A stretch of 12,249 nt of DNA. Source: an uncultured Erysipelotrichaceae bacterium (GTDB lineage: Bacteria > Bacillota_I > Bacilli_A > Erysipelotrichales > Erysipelotrichaceae). Each line of letters starts with the position of its first letter. The first letter of the stretch is position 1. The notes under the pieces were generated by a model. That model was given only the letters and a program-made list of their open reading frames with translations, was not told where the DNA came from and searched no databases. Positions 7,023 to 11,891 of the stretch are shown here, piece after piece. The stretch lies in contig OMUX01000191.1 in assembly GCA_900314345.1 (NCBI GenBank), positions 1-12,249 of the forward strand, given 5' to 3'. A program made the position numbers and the translations under genes.

Positions 7023-8249
7023 TTATCCCTTGACGGCACAGCCCTTGTCATACGGATCGCCGGTATAGCCGGAATTGCATGTGCATGCCTGATCCTTTTC
7101 CGACCATGATGCATCATCGCCGCAGGTACTGCCCTTCTTCACGATGATATCCGCTTCGGTTGTGCCTTTGACCGTAATGGTCTTCGGGGAAGCATTCACA
7201 TACCCGTCCGGGGCAGTGATCGTCAGATCCTTTCCTTCATAGTCCAGGATGTTTGTCGTGTAGGTGCCTTCCGCAAGCTGCAGGGTCTCTGTGTCAACGT
7301 CATCACCGTTTTCATCGATGAAGTTCAGTGTCACATCATACAGATCCTCTTCTGCAGCTTCCGTGACGATCATGGTCTTGGCAAGATCAGAACCATTGAC
7401 CGTAAAGCGGTTCGCACTGACAAGCACATAGCCTTCCGGGGCTTCCACCTTGCCGTTGTATGTGCCATCGGCAAGTTCAAGTTCCTGTGTTCCGGTTTCA
7501 TTTCCTTCGGTATCCGTGAACGTGATGGTCACGGTATGAAGTTCTTCATCTGCTTCAGCTGTTTCTTCCGGTTCTTCTGTCTCCGCTTTCTCGATCCGGT
7601 ATCCGGTCTCTTCGCCATTCAAGAGAAGACTTCCGTCCTTTGCAGTGGAAAGGATCAGAACGTCCTCTGCTTCTGCATCGGCGGAAGGCTCGGCAGAAGC
7701 ACTGGCCTTTGGTGAAGCCGTTGCCTTTGCGGAGGCACTTGGAGAAGCACTTGCCTCAGCTTCTTCTGCATCTTCCTTCACCAGGCGGTAGCCTGTGGCA
7801 TTGCCATCAATGTAGAGCATGCCGTCCTTGTCTGTTTCAATGGCAGAGGAAAGATCCGTTTCATCTTCATCCGCTTCTGCAGAAGCAGACGGAGAAGCGG
7901 ATGCCTCAGCAGCTTCCTCTTCTTCCCTGACAATGCGGTAGCCGATGGATTCTCCGTTGAGAAGGATCACACCGTCTTCATCTGTGGCAAGTACGGGGGC
8001 ATCTTCGGATGCAGGTGTTTCTTCACTCTCATCATCCTGGCTGTCAGCCTCTTCCTGGTATGCCTGCACGGCGAGCTTGAAGGCATCGACGGTGCCGATG
8101 GCCTCCCAGTCTCCGTCTTCCTTGATCTCCAACGTACCGTTGTTGATGCGGATGCCTGTGTCTTCCCCGGCTGTATTGGTTTCCGCACTGGTATGGAAGC
8201 CAAGAAGGAGGGCAGCGCACAGCACTGCCGCAAACAGTTTGTTCTTCAT
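7023..8249 (-). CDS. Secreted repeat protein with Ala/Ser/Glu linkers and EGF-like Cys tail
   Basis: 408 residues from the ATG at 8249, six bases after GAGGTG; a GTG nine bases further up is less well placed. Residues 1-22 are a Sec signal peptide (KNK, hydrophobic core, cut likely at HTSA-ET). The mature part has three copies of a ~21-residue unit of the form TD-x-DG-x4-NG-x3-GYR(I/L)V, at about 88-107, 138-158 and 200-220. They are joined by acidic or Ala/Ser/Pro linkers, including ASASPSASA twice (116-124, 166-174). Two ~60-residue beta domains follow (238-296, 303-371; HTVTITFTDTEGN and YDVTLNFIDENGD), resembling Gram-positive surface stalk domains. The C-terminus has C376, C389, C391, C404 in an EGF-like pattern (CxC-NSGYTGDPY...C). 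There is no LPXTG, lipobox or C-terminal membrane anchor, so it should be released or held by other means. Function unknown. Confidence 0.82.
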   Translation of the reverse strand: MKNKLFAAVLCAALLLGFHTSAETNTAGEDTGIRINNGTLEIKEDGDWEAIGTVDAFKLAVQAYQEEADSQDDESEETPASEDAPVLATDEDGVILLNGESIGYRIVREEEEAAEASASPSASAEADEDETDLSSAIETDKDGMLYIDGNATGYRLVKEDAEEAEASASPSASAKATASPKASASAEPSADAEAEDVLILSTAKDGSLLLNGEETGYRIEKAETEEPEETAEADEELHTVTITFTDTEGNETGTQELELADGTYNGKVEAPEGYVLVSANRFTVNGSDLAKTMIVTEAAEEDLYDVTLNFIDENGDDVDTETLQLAEGTYTTNILDYEGKDLTITAPDGYVNASPKTITVKGTTEADIIVKKGSTCGDDASWSEKDQACTCNSGYTGDPYDKGCAVKG

Positions 8250-8263
8250 ATGATTCACCTCTT

Positions 8264-8279
8264 CAGCAGATTCCTGCTG
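8264..8279 (-). other. 5' UTR hairpin before the secreted-protein RBS
   Basis: CAGCAG (8264-8269) and CTGCTG (8274-8279) form a 6-bp stem with a 4-base loop, placed between the -10 and the ribosome binding site. It may stabilise the mRNA 5' end; no switch partner seen. Confidence 0.45.
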
Positions 8280-8287
8280 TTTCTTTC

Positions 8288-8293
8288 ATTATA
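8288..8293 (-). promoter_or_regulatory. -10 element of the secreted-protein operon
   Basis: Perfect TATAAT on the - strand within GCCTATAATGAAAGA, the same string that forms the -10 of the GGDEF gene. No good -35 at the right distance: that place is taken by the mntP terminator hairpin. Leftward transcript would cover three genes to about 6043. Confidence 0.6.
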
Positions 8294-8298
8294 GGCAG

Positions 8299-8319
8299 AA
8301 AAAAGGCGGTTTCCCGCCT
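8299..8319 (-). terminator. Intrinsic terminator of mntP
   Basis: AGGCGG (8304-8309) pairs with CCGCCT (8314-8319) around a 4-base loop; on the - strand six T's follow (8299-8304). It directly abuts the -10 of the next operon. Confidence 0.88.
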
Positions 8320-8346
8320 CATTCAGACGAATATGTATGATTTTCT

Positions 8347-8949
8347 TCAGCCGATCATGCCGGAAATGAAGATTTCAAGGCCGATGGCAATCAAAATGAT
8401 ACCGCCGAGGATGGAAGCCTTGCCGGCAAGCTTTGTGCCGAACTGCTTTCCGATGGAGACTCCTGCCATGCAGATGAAGAAAGTCACAACGGCAATGATC
8501 AATGAAGCCAGGAATGCCATGCCGGCATTGTAGTCCGCGATGGTGAATCCCACAGACAGTGCATCAATGCTTGTGGCAATGCCCTGCATGATCAGTTCAC
8601 CCCAGCCAAGATGCTTTGCCTCTTCCTCTTCTTCCTTCTCCTCTTCCTCTGCCTTTCCGCTGATGCCTTCCTTCAGCATGTTTCCGCCGATGAAGGCAAG
8701 CAGGATCAAGGCAATCCACGGGATCAGCTTCTGGAATGCCTGAAACTGCTGGGCAATGGTATGGACGCAAAGCCAGCCGATCATCGGCATGGCAAACTGG
8801 AACAGTGCGAAACAGGAAGCGATTGTCACCTGTCTGCTTTTCTTCATTCCCGGATCCGCAAGACCATTTGCCATGGAGACCGAGAAGGCATCCATGGCAA
8901 GTCCTACGCCAAGCAGGATGCTGTTCAGGATGAATACAAATCCTTTCAT
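8347..8949 (-). CDS. mntP: Manganese efflux pump MntP
   Basis: 200 residues from the ATG at 8949 with GGGAGG five bases upstream; the frame runs on to 9030 but that part is riboswitch leader. MntP (PF02659) exports Mn2+ across the cytoplasmic membrane. Six helices are arranged as two inverted repeats, each with the diagnostic motif: GLAMDAFSVS (16-25, D20) and ATSIDALSVG (125-134, D129), plus IGWL, FIGGNMLKEG and the ASILGGIILIAIG end. About 12 residues longer than the E. coli protein; the central cytoplasmic loop has an almost pure glutamate stretch (101-110). The gene is controlled by a yybP-ykoY riboswitch directly upstream, the usual partner of this family, which independently supports the call. 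Confidence 0.96.
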   Translation of the reverse strand: MKGFVFILNSILLGVGLAMDAFSVSMANGLADPGMKKSRQVTIASCFALFQFAMPMIGWLCVHTIAQQFQAFQKLIPWIALILLAFIGGNMLKEGISGKAEEEEKEEEEEAKHLGWGELIMQGIATSIDALSVGFTIADYNAGMAFLASLIIAVVTFFICMAGVSIGKQFGTKLAGKASILGGIILIAIGLEIFISGMIG

Positions 8950-8962
8950 AAAGACCTCCCGT

Positions 8963-8992
8963 AAAAAAACGGACACGCTCTTGCGTACCCGT
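8963..8992 (-). terminator. Riboswitch-controlled terminator before mntP
   Basis: On the - strand ACGGGUACGC (8983-8992) pairs with GCGUGUCCGU (8969-8978), 10 pairs with two G-U, loop AAGA, followed by a 7-U run (8963-8969). It ends just before the mntP ribosome binding site, so its formation blocks mntP expression. Confidence 0.92.
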
Positions 8993-9009
8993 GAATGACA
9001 GATTCCACC

Positions 9010-9111
9010 CATGTACGCTTTGCGGTACATGAGTCTCGCTGTTTAAGGCAGGCCAGGCAGTTGCCAGTATGTTGACCTGCTCCATGCATTGCATGGCGCT
9101 ACTCCCCCATG
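9010..9111 (-). ncRNA. yybP-ykoY (manA) Mn2+ riboswitch aptamer and switching hairpin
   Basis: The conserved blocks of this class are present in order on the - strand: GGGGAGUAGC (9098-9107), P2 CCAUGC-AAU-GCAUGG (9082-9096), GUCAACAUACUGG, and AGCGAGACUC closing the aptamer. P1 is CAUGGG (9106-9111) with CUCAUG (9028-9033). Downstream a hairpin CAUGUACcGC-AAA-GCGUACAUG (9010-9031) shares 9028-9031 with P1. Its 3' arm GCGUAC (9013-9018) can instead pair with GUACGC (8983-8988) of the terminator. Predicted logic: with Mn2+, P1 holds CAUG, GCGUAC is free and breaks the terminator, so mntP is ON; without Mn2+ the hairpin forms and the terminator wins. The class is established as Mn2+ sensing; the switching path is my inference from pairing. 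Confidence 0.95.
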
Positions 9112-9124
9112 GTTTGACTCAGAA

Positions 9125-9154
9125 AGTTAACCATTCAGGAAGCTGGTTAGTCAA
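9125..9154 (-). promoter_or_regulatory. Promoter of the mntP riboswitch transcript
   Basis: On the - strand TTGACT (9149-9154) and TTAACT (9125-9130) with an 18-base spacer; the -10 is preceded by TGG, an extended -10. It starts a transcript just before the aptamer. The GGDEF stop lies ten bases upstream, with no terminator between, so readthrough is also possible. Confidence 0.6.
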
Positions 9155-9160
9155 TGCTAA
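9147..9160. promoter_or_regulatory. Palindromic operator candidate TTAG-N6-CTAA over the mntP -35
   Basis: TTAG (9147-9150) and CTAA (9157-9160) flank TCAATG; the -35 TTGACT lies within. The same core with the same spacing occurs twice in the DUF3793-flavodoxin promoter and nowhere else in the window. A bound protein here would block RNA polymerase. Confidence 0.5.
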
Positions 9161-9163
9161 GAT

Positions 9164-10327
9164 TCACCTTCCGGCATGTGCCTTTCTCTTTGCCTCATAC
9201 AGTTTCAGATCCGCTGCCTTGATGAGCTTTTCCGGTGTGTTCATCTCCGGCATGCACTGTGCCCAGCCGATGGACAGCTTCAGATCATATGGTGCATGGA
9301 CAGCCGTATTGGCTTGTTCAACCTCCTGCTCGAGAGCTTCGGCAAATGCTTTGACAGGAGCTTCATTGTCTGCCTGGATCAGCACCGTGAACTCATCCCC
9401 GCCATAGCGGGCAAAGACAGGTCTTCCCTCTGCGGAGGAAGCGATGCTGCGCATGGCATCAGCAGTCCTCTGCAGTGCCTTGTCTCCTTCCACATGTCCA
9501 TAGGCGTCATTGATCTTCTTGAAGTCGTTGACATCGATCATCATGAGCCACAGTCTGTCCCTGTCATCTCCGCTCATCCTGTGATCGATTGCATTCATGA
9601 GATACCTTCTGTTGGAAAGCTTGGTGAGCGGATCCACGGAGACATTCTCATCCATGAAGGTCAGATAGGTCAGAAGCAGGCAGGCAGTGGTTGCCGCAGC
9701 GTTTGCCGGAGAATGCCTGACGAACAGGGAATAAATTCCTGCCGCAACCGGCAGAAGCGGCACAAGAACGAGTCTGCGTAGACGTACCTTTTCCGCATAT
9801 TCCCTGTGCTCTCTGACATTAACAAAACCGAAGGACAAGGCAAGCAGGATGTACAGATACATGCATATATACTGACCGGTGAACAACGGGCCTCTTTCGT
9901 AGTACAGGGTTTCATCAATGGTGAAAAGAGAACCGGTCCATGCATTTGCAATAAGCAGGATCATATGAAGAACCAGCGGAATCCAGGAAATGACCAGCTT
10001 TGATTTCGGCAATGAAGGATCTTCATTGAATGTATTGAAGTACAGAAGCATTGCCCTTGTCAGCATTGTGCTGGAAAGGAAATACATGCTCTTGAGAAAC
10101 ATCACAGAGGCTCTTGTTCCAGGTATGACCTTCTGGTCCATCAAAAACCAGACAGCATCCGTGATGAAGAACATCAGGGAGATCCTCAGCACTTCTGCAA
10201 AAGAGCGCAGCGTCTGAGAATCACCGCTCTTGCGTGTACGGTAAAGCAGGCCGATGACGATCATGGCGCAGAAGACATTAAACTCCGTATACAGGATCGG
10301 ATAGCTGTCAGCGACGGTAGTCCTCAT
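9164..10327 (-). CDS. Membrane-bound GGDEF diguanylate cyclase
   Basis: 387 residues from the ATG at 10327 (AAGGA five bases upstream); a longer frame to 10348 begins inside the -10 and is rejected. Residues 1-225 are a membrane sensor of about six or seven helices with no recognised ligand domain. Residues 230-385 form a full GGDEF domain: DPLTKLSNRRYL (232-243), MIDVNDFKKIND (263-274; D265 metal ligand), YGHVEGD, and an intact active site RYGGDEF (307-313), then LSIGWA. It should make cyclic di-GMP from two GTP at the inner membrane face. The RxxD inhibitory site expected five residues before GGDEF is absent (EGRP there), so product inhibition is not expected. No EAL or PilZ gene adjoins. 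Divergent from infA; no terminator before mntP. Confidence 0.92.
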   Translation of the reverse strand: MRTTVADSYPILYTEFNVFCAMIVIGLLYRTRKSGDSQTLRSFAEVLRISLMFFITDAVWFLMDQKVIPGTRASVMFLKSMYFLSSTMLTRAMLLYFNTFNEDPSLPKSKLVISWIPLVLHMILLIANAWTGSLFTIDETLYYERGPLFTGQYICMYLYILLALSFGFVNVREHREYAEKVRLRRLVLVPLLPVAAGIYSLFVRHSPANAAATTACLLLTYLTFMDENVSVDPLTKLSNRRYLMNAIDHRMSGDDRDRLWLMMIDVNDFKKINDAYGHVEGDKALQRTADAMRSIASSAEGRPVFARYGGDEFTVLIQADNEAPVKAFAEALEQEVEQANTAVHAPYDLKLSIGWAQCMPEMNTPEKLIKAADLKLYEAKRKAHAGR

Positions 10328-10346
10328 GGTTTTCCTTCTCTCTTTC

Positions 10347-10377
10347 ATTATAGGCTGAAAGTGAACTTTGTTTGCAA
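10347..10377 (-). promoter_or_regulatory. Promoter of the GGDEF gene
   Basis: Perfect TATAAT (10347-10352 on the - strand) in GCCTATAATGAAAGA, with TTGCAA (10372-10377) 19 bases upstream. TTGCAA is its own reverse complement and also serves as the -35 of the opposite promoter. Confidence 0.6.
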
Positions 10378-10400
10378 TGCCTGAAGGATTCCGCGATAAT
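10372..10400 (+). promoter_or_regulatory. Promoter of infA
   Basis: TTGCAA (10372-10377), 17-base spacer, GATAAT (10395-10400); transcription would start about 10407, giving a leader of about 20 bases with AAGGAGG (10413-10419). Confidence 0.65.
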
Positions 10401-10428
10401 ATGCGGTGAAAGAAGGAGGAAAGAACAA

Positions 10429-10644
10429 TTGGCTAAATCAGATGCAATTCAGATGGAGGGCACGGTTACAGAACAGATGCCCAATGCATTCTCCGTGGAA
10501 CTGGAGAACGGACAGACAATCCGGGCAACGCTGGCAGGAAAGCTCCGGCTGCACCACATCAAGGTGCTTCCGGGCGACAAGGTAACAGTGGAGATCTCTC
10601 CCTACGACCTGACCAACGGGCGCATCACATACAGGCATCGCTGA
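10429..10644 (+). CDS. infA: Translation initiation factor IF-1
   Basis: 71 residues starting at TTG 10429, nine bases after GGAGG; this gives the standard [13 protein letters not shown]-terminus, and no ATG fits. IF-1 is a single OB-fold protein that binds the 30S A site during initiation. Recognisable segments are MEGTVTEQ (9-16), SVELENG (22-28), [16 protein letters not shown] (47-62) and GRITYR (64-69). It is one residue shorter than the usual 72: the normal NAMFRVELENG reads [10 protein letters not shown], losing one residue and the conserved Arg/Lys. The gene stands alone between its own promoter and terminator instead of in the ribosomal protein cluster with map/rpmJ. It may be the only IF-1 or a second, diverged copy. 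Confidence 0.93.
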   Translation: MAKSDAIQMEGTVTEQMPNAFSVELENGQTIRATLAGKLRLHHIKVLPGDKVTVEISPYDLTNGRITYRHR

Positions 10645-10675
10645 GACAGACGGAAGACATTCCGCTGTCTTTTTT
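10644..10675 (+). terminator. Intrinsic terminator of infA
   Basis: GACAG-a-CGGAA (10645-10655) pairs with TTCCGCTGTC (10660-10669) with one bulged A and a GACA loop, followed by six T's. It begins at the infA stop codon. Confidence 0.9.
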
Positions 10676-10685
10676 GTTTTTCCTG

Positions 10686-10714
10686 TTGACAAAGCACAAC
10701 AGTTAGCTTAATCT
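10686..10714 (+). promoter_or_regulatory. Sigma-A promoter of the DUF3793-flavodoxin operon
   Basis: Consensus -35 TTGACA (10686-10691), 17-base spacer, -10 TAATCT (10709-10714). Predicted start near 10721, between the two operator palindromes. Confidence 0.8.
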
Positions 10715-10742
10715 AACTCATGTAAGTTAGCACAAGCTAACT
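10701..10742. promoter_or_regulatory. Twin operator: two AGTTAG-N6-CTAACT palindromes
   Basis: Perfect 18-bp inverted repeats at 10701-10718 (spacer CTTAAT) and 10725-10742 (spacer CACAAG), 24 bp centre to centre. The first covers the -10; the second covers the start of the transcript and ends just before the ribosome binding site. The layout fits repression by a dimeric regulator. The half-site resembles the TTAGG/CTAA elements of DtxR-family operators, but the spacing differs from the classic 19-bp site, so the family is only a suggestion. Confidence 0.72.
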
Positions 10743-10759
10743 ACGCTGGAGGAACGTGC

Positions 10760-11323
10760 ATGCTTGAGGAATACCTGATCCAGTTCTGTTCTCCGGTTCT
10801 GGCAAGTCTCAAGACTGCCGGCATGTTCTGCGTCCATCAATGCGATTCCGAAACACTTGTGAGCAATGTGAAGCAATGGAATCACCTGCTGAATCCGTAT
10901 GGCCTGTGTGCCATGATCCTGTGTGAAAAGGAAGACCGTGCGCTGGTCTACCTCTTCCGCAGATCTTCGCTTCTGGCGATCCTGAAGGATCCGGAAGTAC
11001 AGGAATTCCTTGAGCCCTATGGCTATTGCCGCAATGCCTGCCACCCTTTCTGCTGGCTTGCGGTGCTCAAGCAGCGTCTGGAGGCATCTGATGGAGCTGA
11101 TTTCCCGCATGAGGTCGGCATCTTCCTTGGCTATCCCCTGGAGGATGTCAAAGGCTTTGTGCAGCATCAAGGCAGAGACTGCAAGGCGGTCGGCGACTGG
11201 AAGGTATACGGAAACGTGGAACTGGCGGAACAGGCATTCTGCAGAAACAGGAAATGCACACGCCTCTATCAGCACCTGTATGCAGGCGGCAAAACCATTT
11301 GCCAGCTTGCTGTGGCAGGTTAG
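10760..11323 (+). CDS. DUF3793 family protein
   Basis: 187 residues; ATG at 10760 with GGAGG seven bases upstream. The signature FPHEVGIFLGYPLEDVKGF (115-133) followed by DWKVYGNVELAEQAF and KCTRLY is that of DUF3793 (PF12672), a family of unknown biochemical function in anaerobic Bacillota. Soluble, no signal peptide. Rich in cysteine (12 of 187), with C90-x3-C94-x3-C98 and pairs at 24/28 and 50/55, which could bind metal or a cofactor. The gene is 11 bases from a flavodoxin gene in the same operon behind twin palindromic operators. From memory, family members often sit near flavodoxin or Feo iron-uptake genes, so a role in iron limitation or heme/iron handling is a reasonable guess but not shown here. 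Confidence 0.88.
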   Translation: MLEEYLIQFCSPVLASLKTAGMFCVHQCDSETLVSNVKQWNHLLNPYGLCAMILCEKEDRALVYLFRRSSLLAILKDPEVQEFLEPYGYCRNACHPFCWLAVLKQRLEASDGADFPHEVGIFLGYPLEDVKGFVQHQGRDCKAVGDWKVYGNVELAEQAFCRNRKCTRLYQHLYAGGKTICQLAVAG

Positions 11324-11334
11324 AAAGAGAAGAT

Positions 11335-11754
11335 ATGAGCAAGGTTGCAGTAGTGTACTGGAGCAGTACCGGAAACACACAGGCGATGGCTGAGGCTGTC
11401 GCAGACGGAATCAGATCCGCAGGCGGAGATGCTGAGCTGAAGACAGCATCAGAGTTCTCTGCTGATCAGATCAGCAATTACGATGCATTCGCCTTCGGAT
11501 GCCCGGCCATGGGTGCCGAGGTTCTTGAGGAAGGTGAATTCCAGCCGATGTGGGACAGCGTCAAAGGTTCCCTCTCCGGCAAGAAGACAGGCCTCTTCGG
11601 TTCCTGGGGCTGGGGCGGCGGTGCCTGGATGAATGACTGGGAAGCCGATGCCATGGGCTGCGGTGTCAATGTTGTGGGTACGGTCACCTGCAATCAGACG
11701 CCGGATGAAGCTGCCGTTGCGGAATGCAATGATCTCGGCAAGAAACTTGTTTAA
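11335..11754 (+). CDS. fld: Short-chain flavodoxin
   Basis: 139 residues from the ATG at 11335, preceded by a weak AAAGAGAAG; the frame extends further up but only into the DUF3793 gene. FMN-binding electron carrier that replaces ferredoxin when iron is short. The FMN phosphate loop is SSTGNT (10-15). The two flavin-flanking loops closely follow the clostridial protein: CPAMGAEVLEE (57-66; M59) and GSWGWGGGAWMNDWE (89-103; W91). The end, QTPDEAAVAECNDLGKKLV, is also typical. Length is that of short-chain flavodoxins (about 138). Probably translationally linked to DUF3793, since its own ribosome binding site is poor. Confidence 0.95.
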   Translation: MSKVAVVYWSSTGNTQAMAEAVADGIRSAGGDAELKTASEFSADQISNYDAFAFGCPAMGAEVLEEGEFQPMWDSVKGSLSGKKTGLFGSWGWGGGAWMNDWEADAMGCGVNVVGTVTCNQTPDEAAVAECNDLGKKLV

Positions 11755-11767
11755 CCTGATTTACCCT

Positions 11768-11785
11768 TGACAGTCATCGCTGTCA
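11768..11785 (+). other. Short inverted repeat after flavodoxin
   Basis: TGACAG (11768-11773) and CTGTCA (11780-11785) with a 6-base spacer, in the 3' region ahead of the main terminator. Could help protect the mRNA end or be a protein site. Confidence 0.35.
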
Positions 11786-11799
11786 TTGTTCTCCTGTCC

Positions 11800-11833
11800 G
11801 GCTTCCTGCCCTGAGCAAGCGGGAGGCCTTTTT
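11800..11833 (+). terminator. Intrinsic terminator of the DUF3793-flavodoxin operon
   Basis: GGCTTCCTGC (11800-11809) pairs with GCGGGAGGCC (11819-11828), 10 pairs including two G-U, with a 9-base loop, then five T's (11829-11833). Confidence 0.88.
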
Positions 11834-11841
11834 CGTGGAAA

Positions 11842-11869
11842 TTGTCAGGAATTGCTGGTAGGCTAATAA
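11842..11869 (+). promoter_or_regulatory. Candidate promoter of the MetE-like gene
   Basis: TTGTCA (11842-11847) and TAATAA (11864-11869) with a 16-base spacer, about 22 bases before the start codon. The leader is too short for a SAM riboswitch or T-box. Confidence 0.4.
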
Positions 11870-11891
11870 ACAACAGAAAGAGGATATCGTC

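Noticed and set aside
7023..7125. LPXTG or lipoprotein anchor in the secreted protein
   Set aside because: The C-terminus ends in CAVKG without LPXTG, hydrophobic helix or basic tail, and the signal peptide has no lipobox cysteine followed by cleavage-compatible residues.
7640..8100. Low-complexity DNA repeats as a CRISPR array or mobile repeat
   Set aside because: The repetition follows the Ala/Ser/Glu codons of the linker regions, without constant repeat and spacer lengths.
8950..9030. Longer N-terminus for MntP
   Set aside because: This stretch is the riboswitch terminator and switching hairpin; GGGAGG precedes the ATG at 8949.
9112..9146. Inverted repeat GTTAACC ... GGTTAG between -35 and -10 of mntP as a second operator
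   Set aside because: The arms match only over five or six bases with a 12-base gap and do not have the N6 spacing of the other sites; kept as chance overlap with the promoter.
10727..11380. 217-codon - strand frame opposite DUF3793
   Set aside because: DUF3793 signature, ribosome binding site, promoter and operators are all on the + strand.
11834..11891. SAM riboswitch or T-box before the MetE-like gene
   Set aside because: Only 58 bases lie between the terminator and the start codon; no conserved riboswitch or T-box sequence (TGGNACCGCG) is present.
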